A stretch of DNA of 64,000 nucleotides from Streptomyces sp. NBC_01476. GTDB lineage: Bacteria > Actinomycetota > Actinomycetes > Streptomycetales > Streptomycetaceae. Below, one piece after another: positions 46,036-54,423 of the stretch (position 1 is its first letter; each line of letters opens with the position of its first letter). The notes under the pieces were generated by a model. It worked only from the letters and a program-made list of their open reading frames with translations. It had not been told where the DNA came from and searched no databases. The DNA is taken from positions 186,001 to 250,000 of the forward strand of contig NZ_CP109446.1 in NCBI RefSeq assembly GCF_036227265.1. The letters are read 5' to 3'. The translations under genes were made by a program, and so were the position numbers.

Positions 46036-46998
46036 TCACTCGGCGACGGCGACGTAGCGCCAGACGGTGCCGTCCTCGTCCTCCTCCTCGTCCTCGGCGT
46101 CGTCCTTGGAGAGGTCGAGTTCCACGCCGGCCTCGGCCAGAGCCTCTTGGAGGCGTTCCTTGATCGGGTCGCTGAGGTAGTTGTGGTGCAGGTCGAGCTG
46201 CTTGAGGTGGGTGAGGGGCTGGCCGCCGAGCAGCGCGGTGGCCCCTTCGTCGGAGAGCACGCCCATGGACAGGTCGAGCCTCTCCAGCCGGGCGACGACC
46301 GGCGCGGCGGCGAAAGCGGCGGCGATCTCGTCCTGCAGGTCGCTGTTGCGCAGCGCCAGGGAGCGCAGGGCGGGCAGCCGGGTGCCGGCGAAGAACGGTG
46401 CCAGGTCGGCGATCTCGCAGTCCCCGCCGTACTCCCCCGTGCCGAGCCACAGGTCGAGGTGCTCCAGCCCGGGGAAATCACCGGCGGCGACCCCGCGGAC
46501 CGCGTCGGCGGGCATGCCCCCCGTCTCGACGGTGAGGGAACGCAGCTTCTCGTGGCGGACGGCCGGGAACTCCAGGCCGTTGCCGCCGCGGACGCCGAGC
46601 ACCTCCAACTGCGGGAAGCCCGCAAGCAGCGGGGTCACGTCGCCCTGGATGATCCAGGAGATCTCGCACTCCTCCGTCACCAGGTCGCCGATGAACACCG
46701 CGCGCAGGGCGGGCAGGCGGTCGCGCACCGCGAGCAGCGCGGCGACGACCTCCTCGGGACCGTCCTCGTACGGTGAGCTCCAGGCCCCGGCTATCAGGGC
46801 ACGGACCCGGGTGGTGTCGACGGTCTCGGTGAAGCGGGTGAACGCCTCCGGCCAGCTCTCCTGGCTGTCGTACGAGGACACCGCGATCCGCCAGGCGACC
46901 GCGTCGGGCGCCGGCAGCTCGGACTTTCCGGCTTCGTACACGGCGAAGTCGTGGGCCGGCAGGCCGTCCAGCTCCTGGAGGTGGTTCCCGATGGTCAT
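46036..46998 (-). CDS. STM4015-like leucine-rich-repeat protein
   Basis: 320 residues. An N-terminal alpha/beta region (about 1-110) is followed by at least seven leucine-rich repeats (for example LPALRAVFIGDL, FPGLEHLDLWLG, LPALRSLALRNSDL, LERLDLSMGVLS, LKQLDLHHNYLS) and a very acidic tail (DDAEDEEEDEDG). It is soluble. LRR proteins act in binding, so it may recognise the substrate or a target protein. AAGG lies 5 nt before the ATG at 46998; the reading frame continues upstream without a ribosome site. It is 102 bases before the ATP-grasp gene and probably heads the operon. Confidence 0.85.
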   Translation of the reverse strand: MTIGNHLQELDGLPAHDFAVYEAGKSELPAPDAVAWRIAVSSYDSQESWPEAFTRFTETVDTTRVRALIAGAWSSPYEDGPEEVVAALLAVRDRLPALRAVFIGDLVTEECEISWIIQGDVTPLLAGFPQLEVLGVRGGNGLEFPAVRHEKLRSLTVETGGMPADAVRGVAAGDFPGLEHLDLWLGTGEYGGDCEIADLAPFFAGTRLPALRSLALRNSDLQDEIAAAFAAAPVVARLERLDLSMGVLSDEGATALLGGQPLTHLKQLDLHHNYLSDPIKERLQEALAEAGVELDLSKDDAEDEEEDEDGTVWRYVAVAE

Positions 46999-47240
46999 GT
47001 CCGCCTTGCTCCTGACGCTTCGAAGTGCCGTACGGGCCGGGTGGGTACGGCGTGCTGCGGCCGGCCGGGGCCGTCGCCGGATGAGGCAAGTTCTACCAAG
47101 CGGCACTGACAGCGCCGGTCGCCGGGCCCGCCGTGAGCCGCCCGCGGGCCGTTCGCGAGCCGCCCGCAGGCCACTGTCGGACCCCGCCGCTACGGTCGGA
47201 ACCGACGGCGGCGCACCGCGCGTCGCGGGGAGGGAGTGCC

Positions 47241-47567
47241 GTGTACCGGCAGGGGGATGTGCTGATCGTGCCGATCGAGGAGTCGGCGCTGCCGTCCGGG
47301 ATCGAGGACGCGCCGCGCCAACCTCGGAACGCACGGGGGCGGTTGGTGCTGGCGCTGGGCGAAGTCACCGGGCACGCGCACGCGGTGGTCGGCGCCGGGC
47401 GGCTGGTGCGCGAGGCGGGTCCCGCCGGGCCGATGCTGCTGCATCTGCCGGAGGGCGGCCGGGTGGTGCACGAGGAGCACGGGCCGATATCGCTGTCCAG
47501 GGGCTGGTACCGCGTGGTGCGGCAGCGGGAGTACGTGCCGGGTTCGGTACGGCTGGTGGCCGACTGA
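47241..47567 (+). CDS. Small protein upstream of a DUF6745-like gene
   Basis: 108 residues, GTG start with GGAGGGAG about 5 nt upstream. It begins VYRQGDVLIVPIEES and contains GEVTGHAHAV and MLLHLPEGGRVVHEEHGPI, rich in His and Gly with a beta-barrel look. GEVTGHAHAV with HxH could bind a metal. The family is often found directly before a DUF6745 gene, as here (78-base gap), and both genes use the same extended ribosome site. Function unknown. Confidence 0.75.
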   Translation: MYRQGDVLIVPIEESALPSGIEDAPRQPRNARGRLVLALGEVTGHAHAVVGAGRLVREAGPAGPMLLHLPEGGRVVHEEHGPISLSRGWYRVVRQREYVPGSVRLVAD

Positions 47568-47645
47568 CCACTGCGGCGGGGACGTCGGGTGCGCGGCAGG
47601 CAGCGATCCGGGCGGGAAGGGCTCGCCCGTGCGGGAGGGAGTGGC

Positions 47646-48683
47646 GTGAACGAGGGTGACGGGACCGGCGGCGTGGCCACCGGGGATTTCTGGCGGCGGA
47701 CGGCCGCGGCCACCGGGCCGGCGGACCGCGCGGCGGCCGAGGCCGGCGTGCGGCTGGCGTACCGCTGGGCCGGGCTGCCGGAGCCGGCGGACATCCGGTG
47801 GGTGGCCTCGCCACGGGAGGCGGTGCGCCGGCTTGCCGCGCAGCCGGCCGGGAGCCGGGGCCGCAGTGTGCGGGACGCCGTGCGCAGCCGGCCGTGGGCG
47901 GCGGAGCGGGACCGGCTGCACACGCTGCTCGGGCCGGCCGGTTGGACCGAGCGGTGGAACGCCACCGGAGCCGGGCTGTGGGACATCACGCAGGGGCTGG
48001 TCAGCCGGATCCGTACCGGGATCATCGAGGTGTACGCGGCGGACCCGCGGCAGCAGGCGGCGATCCGGCTGGTGCTGCTCGACGCGGTGCTCGGGCAGCA
48101 GGACGCCGCGTGGCTGTGCGCCTTCGACACCTCGGCGGACACTCCGCTGGCGGGCCTGGCCGCGGTCGCCGGGGCGGCCGGCTGGTGGTGGCCGTACGAG
48201 CGGACCGCCGTGCTCTGCGAGCGGCCTGTGGAACTCCACCGGGACGAGGCCGGCCGCCTCGACCGGGCGGACGGTCCGGCGCTGGCCTTCTCCGACGGCT
48301 TCGCGCTGTACGCCTGGCGGGGCATGCCGGTGCCCGCGGAATTCCTGGCGGAACTCGGGGCGCTGACCGCCGAGCGGATCCGCACGGAGGAGAACGCGGA
48401 GCTGCGCCGGGTGATGCTGGAGCACTACGGCTACGACCGCTATCTCGACGAATCAGGGGCGGTGCCGCTGCACAAGGACGAGACGGGTGTGCTGTGGCGG
48501 ATAGCACTGACCGGTGACGAGGACGTGGTGATGGTCGAGGTGGTCAACTCCACGCCGGAGCCGGACGGCACCAGTCGTACGTACTGGCTGCGGGTGCCGC
48601 CAGGGACGCGGACGGCGAAGGAGGGCGTGGCGTGGACGTTCGGGCTGACCGCCGAGGCGTACGCGCCGCAGCGGCAGACCTGA
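47646..48683 (+). CDS. DUF6745-like protein
   Basis: 345 residues, GTG start with GGGAGGGAG 5 nt upstream. The N-terminal half is helical and Arg/Ala-rich. The centre has AWLCAFDTSAD and WWWPYERTAVL, and the C-terminal half has LHRDEAGRLDRADGPALAFSDGFALYAWRG, repeats of a kind seen in DUF6745 proteins, then MLEHYGYDRYLDESG and VNSTPEPDGTSRTYWLRVPP. No catalytic motif is clear. It pairs with the preceding small gene and could be cotranslated with it. Some relatives carry leucine-rich repeats; none is obvious here. Confidence 0.8.
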   Translation: MNEGDGTGGVATGDFWRRTAAATGPADRAAAEAGVRLAYRWAGLPEPADIRWVASPREAVRRLAAQPAGSRGRSVRDAVRSRPWAAERDRLHTLLGPAGWTERWNATGAGLWDITQGLVSRIRTGIIEVYAADPRQQAAIRLVLLDAVLGQQDAAWLCAFDTSADTPLAGLAAVAGAAGWWWPYERTAVLCERPVELHRDEAGRLDRADGPALAFSDGFALYAWRGMPVPAEFLAELGALTAERIRTEENAELRRVMLEHYGYDRYLDESGAVPLHKDETGVLWRIALTGDEDVVMVEVVNSTPEPDGTSRTYWLRVPPGTRTAKEGVAWTFGLTAEAYAPQRQT

Positions 48684-48695
48684 CGGCGGGCGGCA

Positions 48696-48716
48696 CCGGC
48701 CGGCTCAGTCGGCCGG
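48696..48716. terminator. Hairpin between convergent DUF6745-like and BrkB genes
   Basis: CCGGCCG and CGGCCGG pair with a 7-base loop. It lies 13 bases after the DUF6745-like stop and overlaps the last codons of the BrkB gene. The stem is only 7 bp, so the terminator is modest. Confidence 0.45.
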
Positions 48717-49907
48717 AGTGGGCGGGTCGGCGGGAGGGGGCGGGTCGGCGGGACCCGTCCCGCGCCATCGTGTCGCCCCGCCCTGCGTGCCGTTGGTGCC
48801 GCCGTCGCACGGGCCGCGCTCACCCTTCGCCGTGCCCTCCTCGCCGGCCGTACCCCCGGGCTTCCTGTCGGCGTGATCCTGGCCGGCGACAGGCCCCCGC
48901 GCTCCCCCGTCCTGTCGGCTGCGTGCCGCCGGCTGGTCGAAGGAGACCCGGATGTGCTCGAAACCCTTGAACTTCTCGGTGGTGGCGTACGAGGTGTACG
49001 CACGCTCGTCGGCCTGGTTGAGGACGACCTTGTCGGTGAAGAGGGTGGGCAGGCTGCGCGGCCACAGACGGCGGACCCGCACGGAGGTGACCTCGGCGGC
49101 GAGGACGAAGATCAGCGCCCCGAGGTAGATCCACGTCAGCAGGCCGAGCACGATCCCGAAGAGGCCGTAGGTCGCGGTGGCGCCGCGCAGCTGGTGCCGT
49201 ACGTAGTAGGTGCCCGCCCACTGCACGGCCTGCCACAGCACGGCGCCGCCCGCCGCCGCGCCGGCCAGGTGGCGCAGCCGCACGCTGCGGACGGTGAAGA
49301 AGCGGTAGGCGAAGAGCAGCAGTCCGACGTTGACCGCGACCGAGACGAGGGTGGCCCCGGTCCTGACGGCGACGCCGAGGCGCGCGCCGAAGAACCGTTC
49401 GTCGGCGGCGAGGGCGGTCAGGCTGGTGGTGGCGAGCAGCCCGATGCCGAAGCCGCCGAGCACCAGCAGGCTGCGCAGCCGGGCCCGCAGCGGATCGGGC
49501 CGGGCGTGCCGGGGTACCGCCCAGATCTTCGACAGCGCGTTCTGGGCGGCCTGGGCGACGCCGAGCGTCCCGTACAGCCCGCCGATCGCGCCCGCCGCCA
49601 CCGCCAGCGGGTTGCCGTGGAAGGAGGTGATGTTCTCGCCGATCTGGTCGCCGATCACCGGGAACTGGTGCAGCGCCGAGTCGACGACCATCTGCTGCAG
49701 GTGCGGGTCGTTGTGCAGCACGAAGCCGAGGACCGACACGAGCAGCAGAAGCAGCGGGAACACCGACAGGAAGCCGTAGTAGGCGATGAGGGCGGCGAGG
49801 TAGCCGCCCTGGTCCTCCACGAACTTGTAGACCACCGCGAGGGGCACGCCGGCCCAGCCGTGCCGCTGCTGGTAGGCGTCGAACCGCCGCACCGCCCGCA
49901 TGGCCAT
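48705..49907 (-). CDS. YihY/BrkB-family membrane protein
   Basis: 400 residues. Six membrane helices in the BrkB pattern: ALIAYYGFLSVFPLLLLLVSVLGF first, IGGLYGTLGVAQAAQNALSKIW, then GLFGIVLGLLTWIYLGALIFVLAAEV. The C-terminal 100 residues are hydrophilic, Gly/Asp/Arg-rich and low in complexity. BrkB proteins are of uncertain function (once misassigned as RNase BN; possibly transporters). The ATG at 49907 has AGG 5 nt upstream; a GTG one codon earlier is too close. A second, more divergent BrkB protein lies at 61760. Confidence 0.9.
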   Translation of the reverse strand: MAMRAVRRFDAYQQRHGWAGVPLAVVYKFVEDQGGYLAALIAYYGFLSVFPLLLLLVSVLGFVLHNDPHLQQMVVDSALHQFPVIGDQIGENITSFHGNPLAVAAGAIGGLYGTLGVAQAAQNALSKIWAVPRHARPDPLRARLRSLLVLGGFGIGLLATTSLTALAADERFFGARLGVAVRTGATLVSVAVNVGLLLFAYRFFTVRSVRLRHLAGAAAGGAVLWQAVQWAGTYYVRHQLRGATATYGLFGIVLGLLTWIYLGALIFVLAAEVTSVRVRRLWPRSLPTLFTDKVVLNQADERAYTSYATTEKFKGFEHIRVSFDQPAARSRQDGGARGPVAGQDHADRKPGGTAGEEGTAKGERGPCDGGTNGTQGGATRWRGTGPADPPPPADPPTPAD

Positions 49908-50004
49908 CACCGCCTGTCCCCGTGGGGCCGCCCCGCGCTCCCGATGATCGCCGGCCGGTCACGGGTGTTCTTCCCCCGGGCGGCCCCGGCAGACCACGCG
50001 GACC

Positions 50005-51444
50005 TCAGCGTTCGGGTGACCGGTACTGGTGCAGGGGGCCGGGGTGCAGCGGCGCGGTGTGCCAGCGGGCGGTGAAAGTGCCCTCCGGCAGCGAGCAGCT
50101 GACCGTCAGGCGGTGCGGAGTCTCCAGGAAGGCGATGTCCGCCGTGAAGGTGGCCGGGTCCGGCCAGGTGGCGGTGACAGCGGCGGGTACCGGCGTGTCG
50201 GCGACCGTCCAGCCGGAACCGCCGAAGGCCAGGTCCAGTGGCGTGTCGCTGTCGGTGAGGGTGAGCGTCCAGCCGGTCCCGGCGGCGGTGAGGGTGGCGG
50301 CGGTCAGCGTCGGCTGGGCCGCGCAGCCACCGCCCTCGGGGGCGAAGGAGACACCGGACCAGGCGTCCGGGTCCGCCGGGGTCCCGGGGCCGGCGGCGGG
50401 CGTGGGAAGCGCGAGCCGGGCCAGCCGCTCACGCAGCGCGGTGTCGGCCTTGTCCCGGCCGGGCAGCGGCGCGGAGCCGAAGGCCGGCAGCAAGTGGTCC
50501 CACATGAGGTTCACCTGGTCCTGCATGAGTTCGGTCTGCGCGGTCATCGCGATCACCGCGTCGTACTCGGGCAGCACCACGCAGAACTGCCCGTACGCGC
50601 CGTCACCGCGGTATCCGTGCCGGGACTGCCAGAACTGGAAGCCGTAGCCCTGCTGCCAGTCCGACGTGGCGGCCTCGGGGGTGCCGCTGGAGTTCGCGAT
50701 GTGACAGCGGGTCGCCTCGGCGACCCAGGAGGCGGGCAGCAGCCGCTCACCCTCCCAGACGCCGCCCTGCAGGTAGAGCTGTCCGAGCCTGGCGACAGCG
50801 TCGGTGGTCGCGTGCAGACCGCTGAATCCGATCGCGCGGCCGGCCGGGTACTCCAGCCAGCCCACGTCGCCGATGCCGAGCGGGTCGAGCAGCCGGGGCC
50901 GCAGATACGCGGTCAAGGTGGCGCCGGTGACACGCTGGACGATCGCGGCGAGGGTGTACGTAGCGGGCTGGTTGTACGCGAAGACGGTGCCGGGGGCGCG
51001 GTCCGGGGGCAGCAGCAGGAAACCGCGGACGGGCTCGTCGGGGTCGCGTGCCAGGGCACGCTGCTGGGTGTCCGCGAGGTGCCCCGAGGCCATCGAGGCG
51101 ATGTGCCGGACCAGCATGGCGCGGCTGCGCGGGTCGGTGATCCCGGCTTCGAACTCGGGGAAGTACGAGACGACCGGTGCGTCGAGGTCGAGCAGTCCTT
51201 CGGCGACGGCCAGGCCGGCGGCGGTGGCGGTGAAGCTCTTGCTGAGGGAGTAGAGCAGTTGCTTCCGGCCGGCGGTGTAGGGCGCCCACCAGCCGGCGGC
51301 GATGAGCTTGCCGTGCCGCAGGATCATCAGACTGTGCGGCTCGATGCCGGGGGCGGCCTCCACCGCGTCGAGGAAGGCTTCGATCCCGGTCGCGTCGACG
51401 CCTTGGGCGGCGGGCGTGTCGGCGGGCAGCGGGCGAGCGGTCAT
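50005..51444 (-). CDS. Beta-lactamase-fold serine hydrolase
   Basis: 479 residues. Class C beta-lactamase/esterase pattern: SLSK (nucleophile Ser, general-base Lys, about residues 70-73), YNQ as the YxN-like motif, and HGYRGDGAYGQFC near the expected third box. There is no signal peptide, so it is likely an intracellular esterase or peptidase rather than a secreted beta-lactamase. A C-terminal beta-rich domain (about 370-479) with TLTDSDTPLDLAFGG and a final RWHTAPLHPG is common in these large relatives. GGAGGGAGA lies about 7 nt before the ATG. Substrate unknown. Confidence 0.9.
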   Translation of the reverse strand: MTARPLPADTPAAQGVDATGIEAFLDAVEAAPGIEPHSLMILRHGKLIAAGWWAPYTAGRKQLLYSLSKSFTATAAGLAVAEGLLDLDAPVVSYFPEFEAGITDPRSRAMLVRHIASMASGHLADTQQRALARDPDEPVRGFLLLPPDRAPGTVFAYNQPATYTLAAIVQRVTGATLTAYLRPRLLDPLGIGDVGWLEYPAGRAIGFSGLHATTDAVARLGQLYLQGGVWEGERLLPASWVAEATRCHIANSSGTPEAATSDWQQGYGFQFWQSRHGYRGDGAYGQFCVVLPEYDAVIAMTAQTELMQDQVNLMWDHLLPAFGSAPLPGRDKADTALRERLARLALPTPAAGPGTPADPDAWSGVSFAPEGGGCAAQPTLTAATLTAAGTGWTLTLTDSDTPLDLAFGGSGWTVADTPVPAAVTATWPDPATFTADIAFLETPHRLTVSCSLPEGTFTARWHTAPLHPGPLHQYRSPER

Positions 51445-51544
51445 CAGGTGTCTCCCTCCGGCCGGGCGGAACGACCGGACCGGAACGACGGCCGCCGGTC
51501 GTACGGTTCGGTGCGCGTCCCCGGCGCCCGGGTGCGTGCATCCG

Positions 51545-51856
51545 TCATCCTTCCCGGGCGGCCCGTGGGTGTCCAGATGCCGTCGGCGCTGCCCAGGGGG
51601 CGGATGGATGCCAGGGCGTGTCCGGCACCTGCCGCCGTCCGCCGGTGGTGACCAGGACGGTGGCGCCGTCGGCGAGCGCCCGGCCGCAGGTCCATTCGAG
51701 CTTGCGGACCTTGTTCCCGCCGCCGCCGAGGCCGGTGAGGTCGTCCCGTTTGACCCACAGGTCGCCGGCGCCAAGGCCCAGCGCCCGGGGGGCGGGCTCG
51801 ACCGGGGTCGGCCAGGACCCCAGCGACACCCGCCGGTCGGTACCGGGCTCCGTCAT
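51545..51856 (-). pseudogene. Truncated PLP-dependent desulfhydrase/deaminase remnant
   Basis: The first 70 residues match the start of D-cysteine desulfhydrase/ACC-deaminase-type enzymes: TPVEPAPRALGL, LWVKRDDLTGLGGGGNKVRKLEW (here with the PLP lysine of GGNKVRK), ALADGATVLVTTGG. After TTGG the expected SNHAR-type segment is absent. The frame continues with unrelated residues for 30 codons, and a neighbouring frame resumes a weakly similar TAAGAGHALA. Intact enzymes have more than 300 residues, so two thirds are missing. It is a relic produced by deletion and frameshift, between two intact leftward genes. Confidence 0.8.
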
Positions 51857-51895
51857 CGTGCACCTCCGCGATCGCGTCGCCCCAGCGTACGGGCG

Positions 51896-53401
51896 CTATG
51901 CGGGGTCCGGCGGGAGCGTGATGGTGAAGTCGTCCTCGACCGGCGGGTCGAGTTCCTGCTCACGCATGCCGGTGGCGGCGTAGGCCCGGATCCGGACCTC
52001 GCCCGGGGTGACGTCGAGCCGCAGGAAGCTCTTGAAGAACGGCGGGCTGAAGGTCGCCGAGCCCGGTGAGAGCACCTTGGTGTACGTCTTGCGCACCGGC
52101 AGCCGCAGCCATGCCTTCCGGTGCGGGGAGGGCGCCACCCCGAGTACGGTCGCGACGAATCTGCTCCGCCAGGTGACATGGGCGTCGGCGGGCCGGACGG
52201 GAGTGATGCCGAGCCGCTTGGCGACCACCGCACCCGCCTGCTCGGGGGTGAGCTCGAAGAGCTTGCGCAGCCGCAGCCGGCGGCCGTAGAGCCGGCTGTA
52301 GAAGGCGAGCGAGTCGCCCCGCAGCGGGTAGCAGCGGAAGTCCTCTTCGACCACGCCGCCGACGGCGACCCGCGGGATGGTGTGGGTGGCGTGCATGAAG
52401 GCGCCGCCGCCGCCCGCGACCACGTACTCGATCCGGCGGCCGTCGACGTCGACCGGGTAGTGCTGGTAGTTGTGGATGTCGCCGCCGATGGCTGCCACGA
52501 AGTTGTTGGCGGGGTCGCGGACGATGTCGTCCACGGTGCCGCCGCCGGCTATCGCGCAGGGGTCGTACCGGCCGTCCACGTAGAGCGGGGAGCCGGTGAT
52601 CAGGATCTTGGGCCGGGGCCCCTGGGAGACGCGGCGCAGCCACTGTCCCTGCTGCTGGTCGATGTCGCCGAGCAGACCGGTGTCGATACCGATGATCCGC
52701 AGGGGGCCGGTGTCCAGCGCCCAGTAGGGACCCGGCTGTTCCGCGGCCTGTGCGGGCTTCGAGCGCAGCAGCCGGGCCCGGTCGAGGGCCGCGTCGTCGG
52801 GGGTGTCCGGGCGCTTCCACAGCAGGGTGCGCCACCAGGCTGCCGACAGCAGCCTGGGCCGGGGCGGCTCGGGCAGCTGCGGGGCGCGGCAGAAGACCCG
52901 CATGAAGCCGGTGAGGCCGTCGTACCAGTCGTGGTTGCCGGGGACGGCGTAGATCGGGGCGTCGTAGTCCTTGTACGGCCGGAAGAACTTGTGGGGATAC
53001 TCGTTGGCGCTGCCCACCGGGTAGAGGACGTCGCTGGACAGCACGGCGAAGCGGGTGTCCGCGCCGGCCTTCAACAGCCCCGGGACGACGGCGTATTGCG
53101 GGTCGTCGCCTTCGCCGGTGTCCGCGATGTACACGAAGGAGTAGGCGGCCGGGTCGTCTCGCCGGATGACCAGGTCGGGGTCGCCGCCGCGCTCCAACTG
53201 CCCCTGGACCCACCGTTCGCGGTCGGTGCCGGTCGGGTCGCCGAAGAGGGAGGCGAGCGGTCCGTTGCGGGCCTTCCACAGCGTCGCGGGGTTGAGCCAG
53301 AAGACCTTGGGAACGTCGTCGGGCATCAACTCCCGGTAGGAACCGGGTTGTTGGCTGCGCCATCCGGCGCCGGCCGCGGAGTCACGTGAAGAGGCGGGCA
53401 C
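51896..53401 (-). CDS. Metallophosphoesterase (calcineurin-like)
   Basis: 501 residues. Metal motifs in order: IADTGEGDD, VLSSDVLYPVGS, GNHDWYDG (about residue 155), a later GGDIHNYQHY and GGGGAFMHATH. The large size and insertions match Streptomyces cytoplasmic metallophosphoesterases. The N-terminal 30 residues are Ser/Gly-rich, without a signal peptide. The GTG start has no strong ribosome site; the alternative is an ATG before PDDVPKV, also weak. It hydrolyses an unknown phosphoester. It follows the truncated PLP-enzyme gene on the same strand. Confidence 0.88.
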   Translation of the reverse strand: MPASSRDSAAGAGWRSQQPGSYRELMPDDVPKVFWLNPATLWKARNGPLASLFGDPTGTDRERWVQGQLERGGDPDLVIRRDDPAAYSFVYIADTGEGDDPQYAVVPGLLKAGADTRFAVLSSDVLYPVGSANEYPHKFFRPYKDYDAPIYAVPGNHDWYDGLTGFMRVFCRAPQLPEPPRPRLLSAAWWRTLLWKRPDTPDDAALDRARLLRSKPAQAAEQPGPYWALDTGPLRIIGIDTGLLGDIDQQQGQWLRRVSQGPRPKILITGSPLYVDGRYDPCAIAGGGTVDDIVRDPANNFVAAIGGDIHNYQHYPVDVDGRRIEYVVAGGGGAFMHATHTIPRVAVGGVVEEDFRCYPLRGDSLAFYSRLYGRRLRLRKLFELTPEQAGAVVAKRLGITPVRPADAHVTWRSRFVATVLGVAPSPHRKAWLRLPVRKTYTKVLSPGSATFSPPFFKSFLRLDVTPGEVRIRAYAATGMREQELDPPVEDDFTITLPPDPA

Positions 53402-53507
53402 CGGCGCACTGTAACAAGCGGGCCGGGCCGGCAGCCGCGGAACGGGCGGGGTGGCACCCCTTCCCCGCTGCGGGCCGCGTCCGGACCGCCGGGGAAGGGG
53501 CGCGCCC

Positions 53508-53882
53508 TCACATCTCCAGATCGCTCTCGATCCGCTTGAGCTGGTGGCGGGCCATGGCGAGGTTGGAGCGCTGCTTGTCCAGCGCGAGGTAGAGGAACAG
53601 GCCGGATTTGCCGCGCCCGTGGAGCAGCCGGATCAGGTGGTACTGGGAGCCGAGGGTGATCAGGATGTCCTCGATCTCGTCCTTGAGGCCCAGCATTTCC
53701 ATGGTGCGTGCCTTGGCCCGCACCACGTCGGTGTTGCCGGCCGCGGCGACGGTGAGGTCCAGGTCCTTGCCGCCGCCAAGGGTGCCCAGCGCCATGCCGC
53801 TGGAGTAGTCGACGAGGGCGACGCCGATGACGCCCTCGATGCTCGTCATCGCGTCCTTGAGGGCTGTTTCGGTGTTGGCCAT
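53508..53882 (-). CDS. Roadblock/LC7-domain protein (third)
   Basis: 124 residues forming one roadblock/LC7 fold: IEGVIGVALVDYSSGMALG, NTDVVRAKARTM, EDILITLGSQYHLIRLL and GLFLYLALDKQRSNLAMAR. AAAGGAAG lies about 12 nt before the ATG, a long spacing. Roadblock proteins bind or stimulate small GTPases of the MglA/Ras type. Here it is the last gene of a four-gene leftward operon and no GTPase is encoded. The N-terminal helix (NTETALKDAM) is typical of stand-alone forms. It may dimerise with the other two roadblock proteins. Confidence 0.9.
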   Translation of the reverse strand: MANTETALKDAMTSIEGVIGVALVDYSSGMALGTLGGGKDLDLTVAAAGNTDVVRAKARTMEMLGLKDEIEDILITLGSQYHLIRLLHGRGKSGLFLYLALDKQRSNLAMARHQLKRIESDLEM

Positions 53883-53983
53883 GATGTCTGTGCTTCCTTT
53901 CGGGGTGCCGGGTCGTTCCGGCTGCCTGGTGGGGGTGCGTGGGATTCTGGCCGTGGCGCTGCGCGCCCGGGGAGTGCGTTCGG

Positions 53984-54385
53984 TCATGAGGGTCGGGCGT
54001 CCTCCGTTCGGTCGGCGGCGCCGTCGAGCAGCAGTGCGAGGGACGCGCCGCAACGGCGGGCCTCCAGGTGCAGCCGGCCCACGTTGATCTGCGGTCCGGC
54101 GAGGACGGTGAGGACGAGCTGGTCGCCGGCCGCGTAGGTGGCGATGTAGCCGTGTCCGGTGCGGATCAGCTGCTCGCGGAAGGTGTGCTGGCCGGCCGCG
54201 TCGGTCAGCCGCAGGCCCACGCCGAGGGCGGCGGCGGTCAGTGCGGCGAAGCCCTCCGGCTCGATGGCTGGGGCGTCCTCGGCGACGACCATGCCGTCGA
54301 CGGTCGCCGCGAGGACGCCCGTGACGTCCGGCAGCCGTGAGCGCAACCGGCCGATCTCGTCGCGTACTTCGGCCTCGTGGACCAT
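53984..54385 (-). CDS. Roadblock/LC7-domain protein (second)
   Basis: 133 residues with a roadblock core: LPDVTGVLAATVDGMVVAED, GFAALTAAALGVGLRLTDAAG, GYIATYAAGDQLVLTVLAGPQINVGRL. The ATG start has GAGGAGGAAG about 4-7 nt upstream; a longer frame adds 14 residues with no ribosome site. It lies 38 bases after the DUF4388-like gene and 101 bases before the third roadblock gene. In characterised conservons a roadblock protein of this form (CvnB) works with a sensor kinase, a DUF742 protein and a GTPase; none of those is present here. Confidence 0.9.
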   Translation of the reverse strand: MVHEAEVRDEIGRLRSRLPDVTGVLAATVDGMVVAEDAPAIEPEGFAALTAAALGVGLRLTDAAGQHTFREQLIRTGHGYIATYAAGDQLVLTVLAGPQINVGRLHLEARRCGASLALLLDGAADRTEDARPS

Positions 54386-54423
54386 CAGCTTCCTCCTCTC
54401 GGCGCGCTGTCTCAGCGTCCGTC

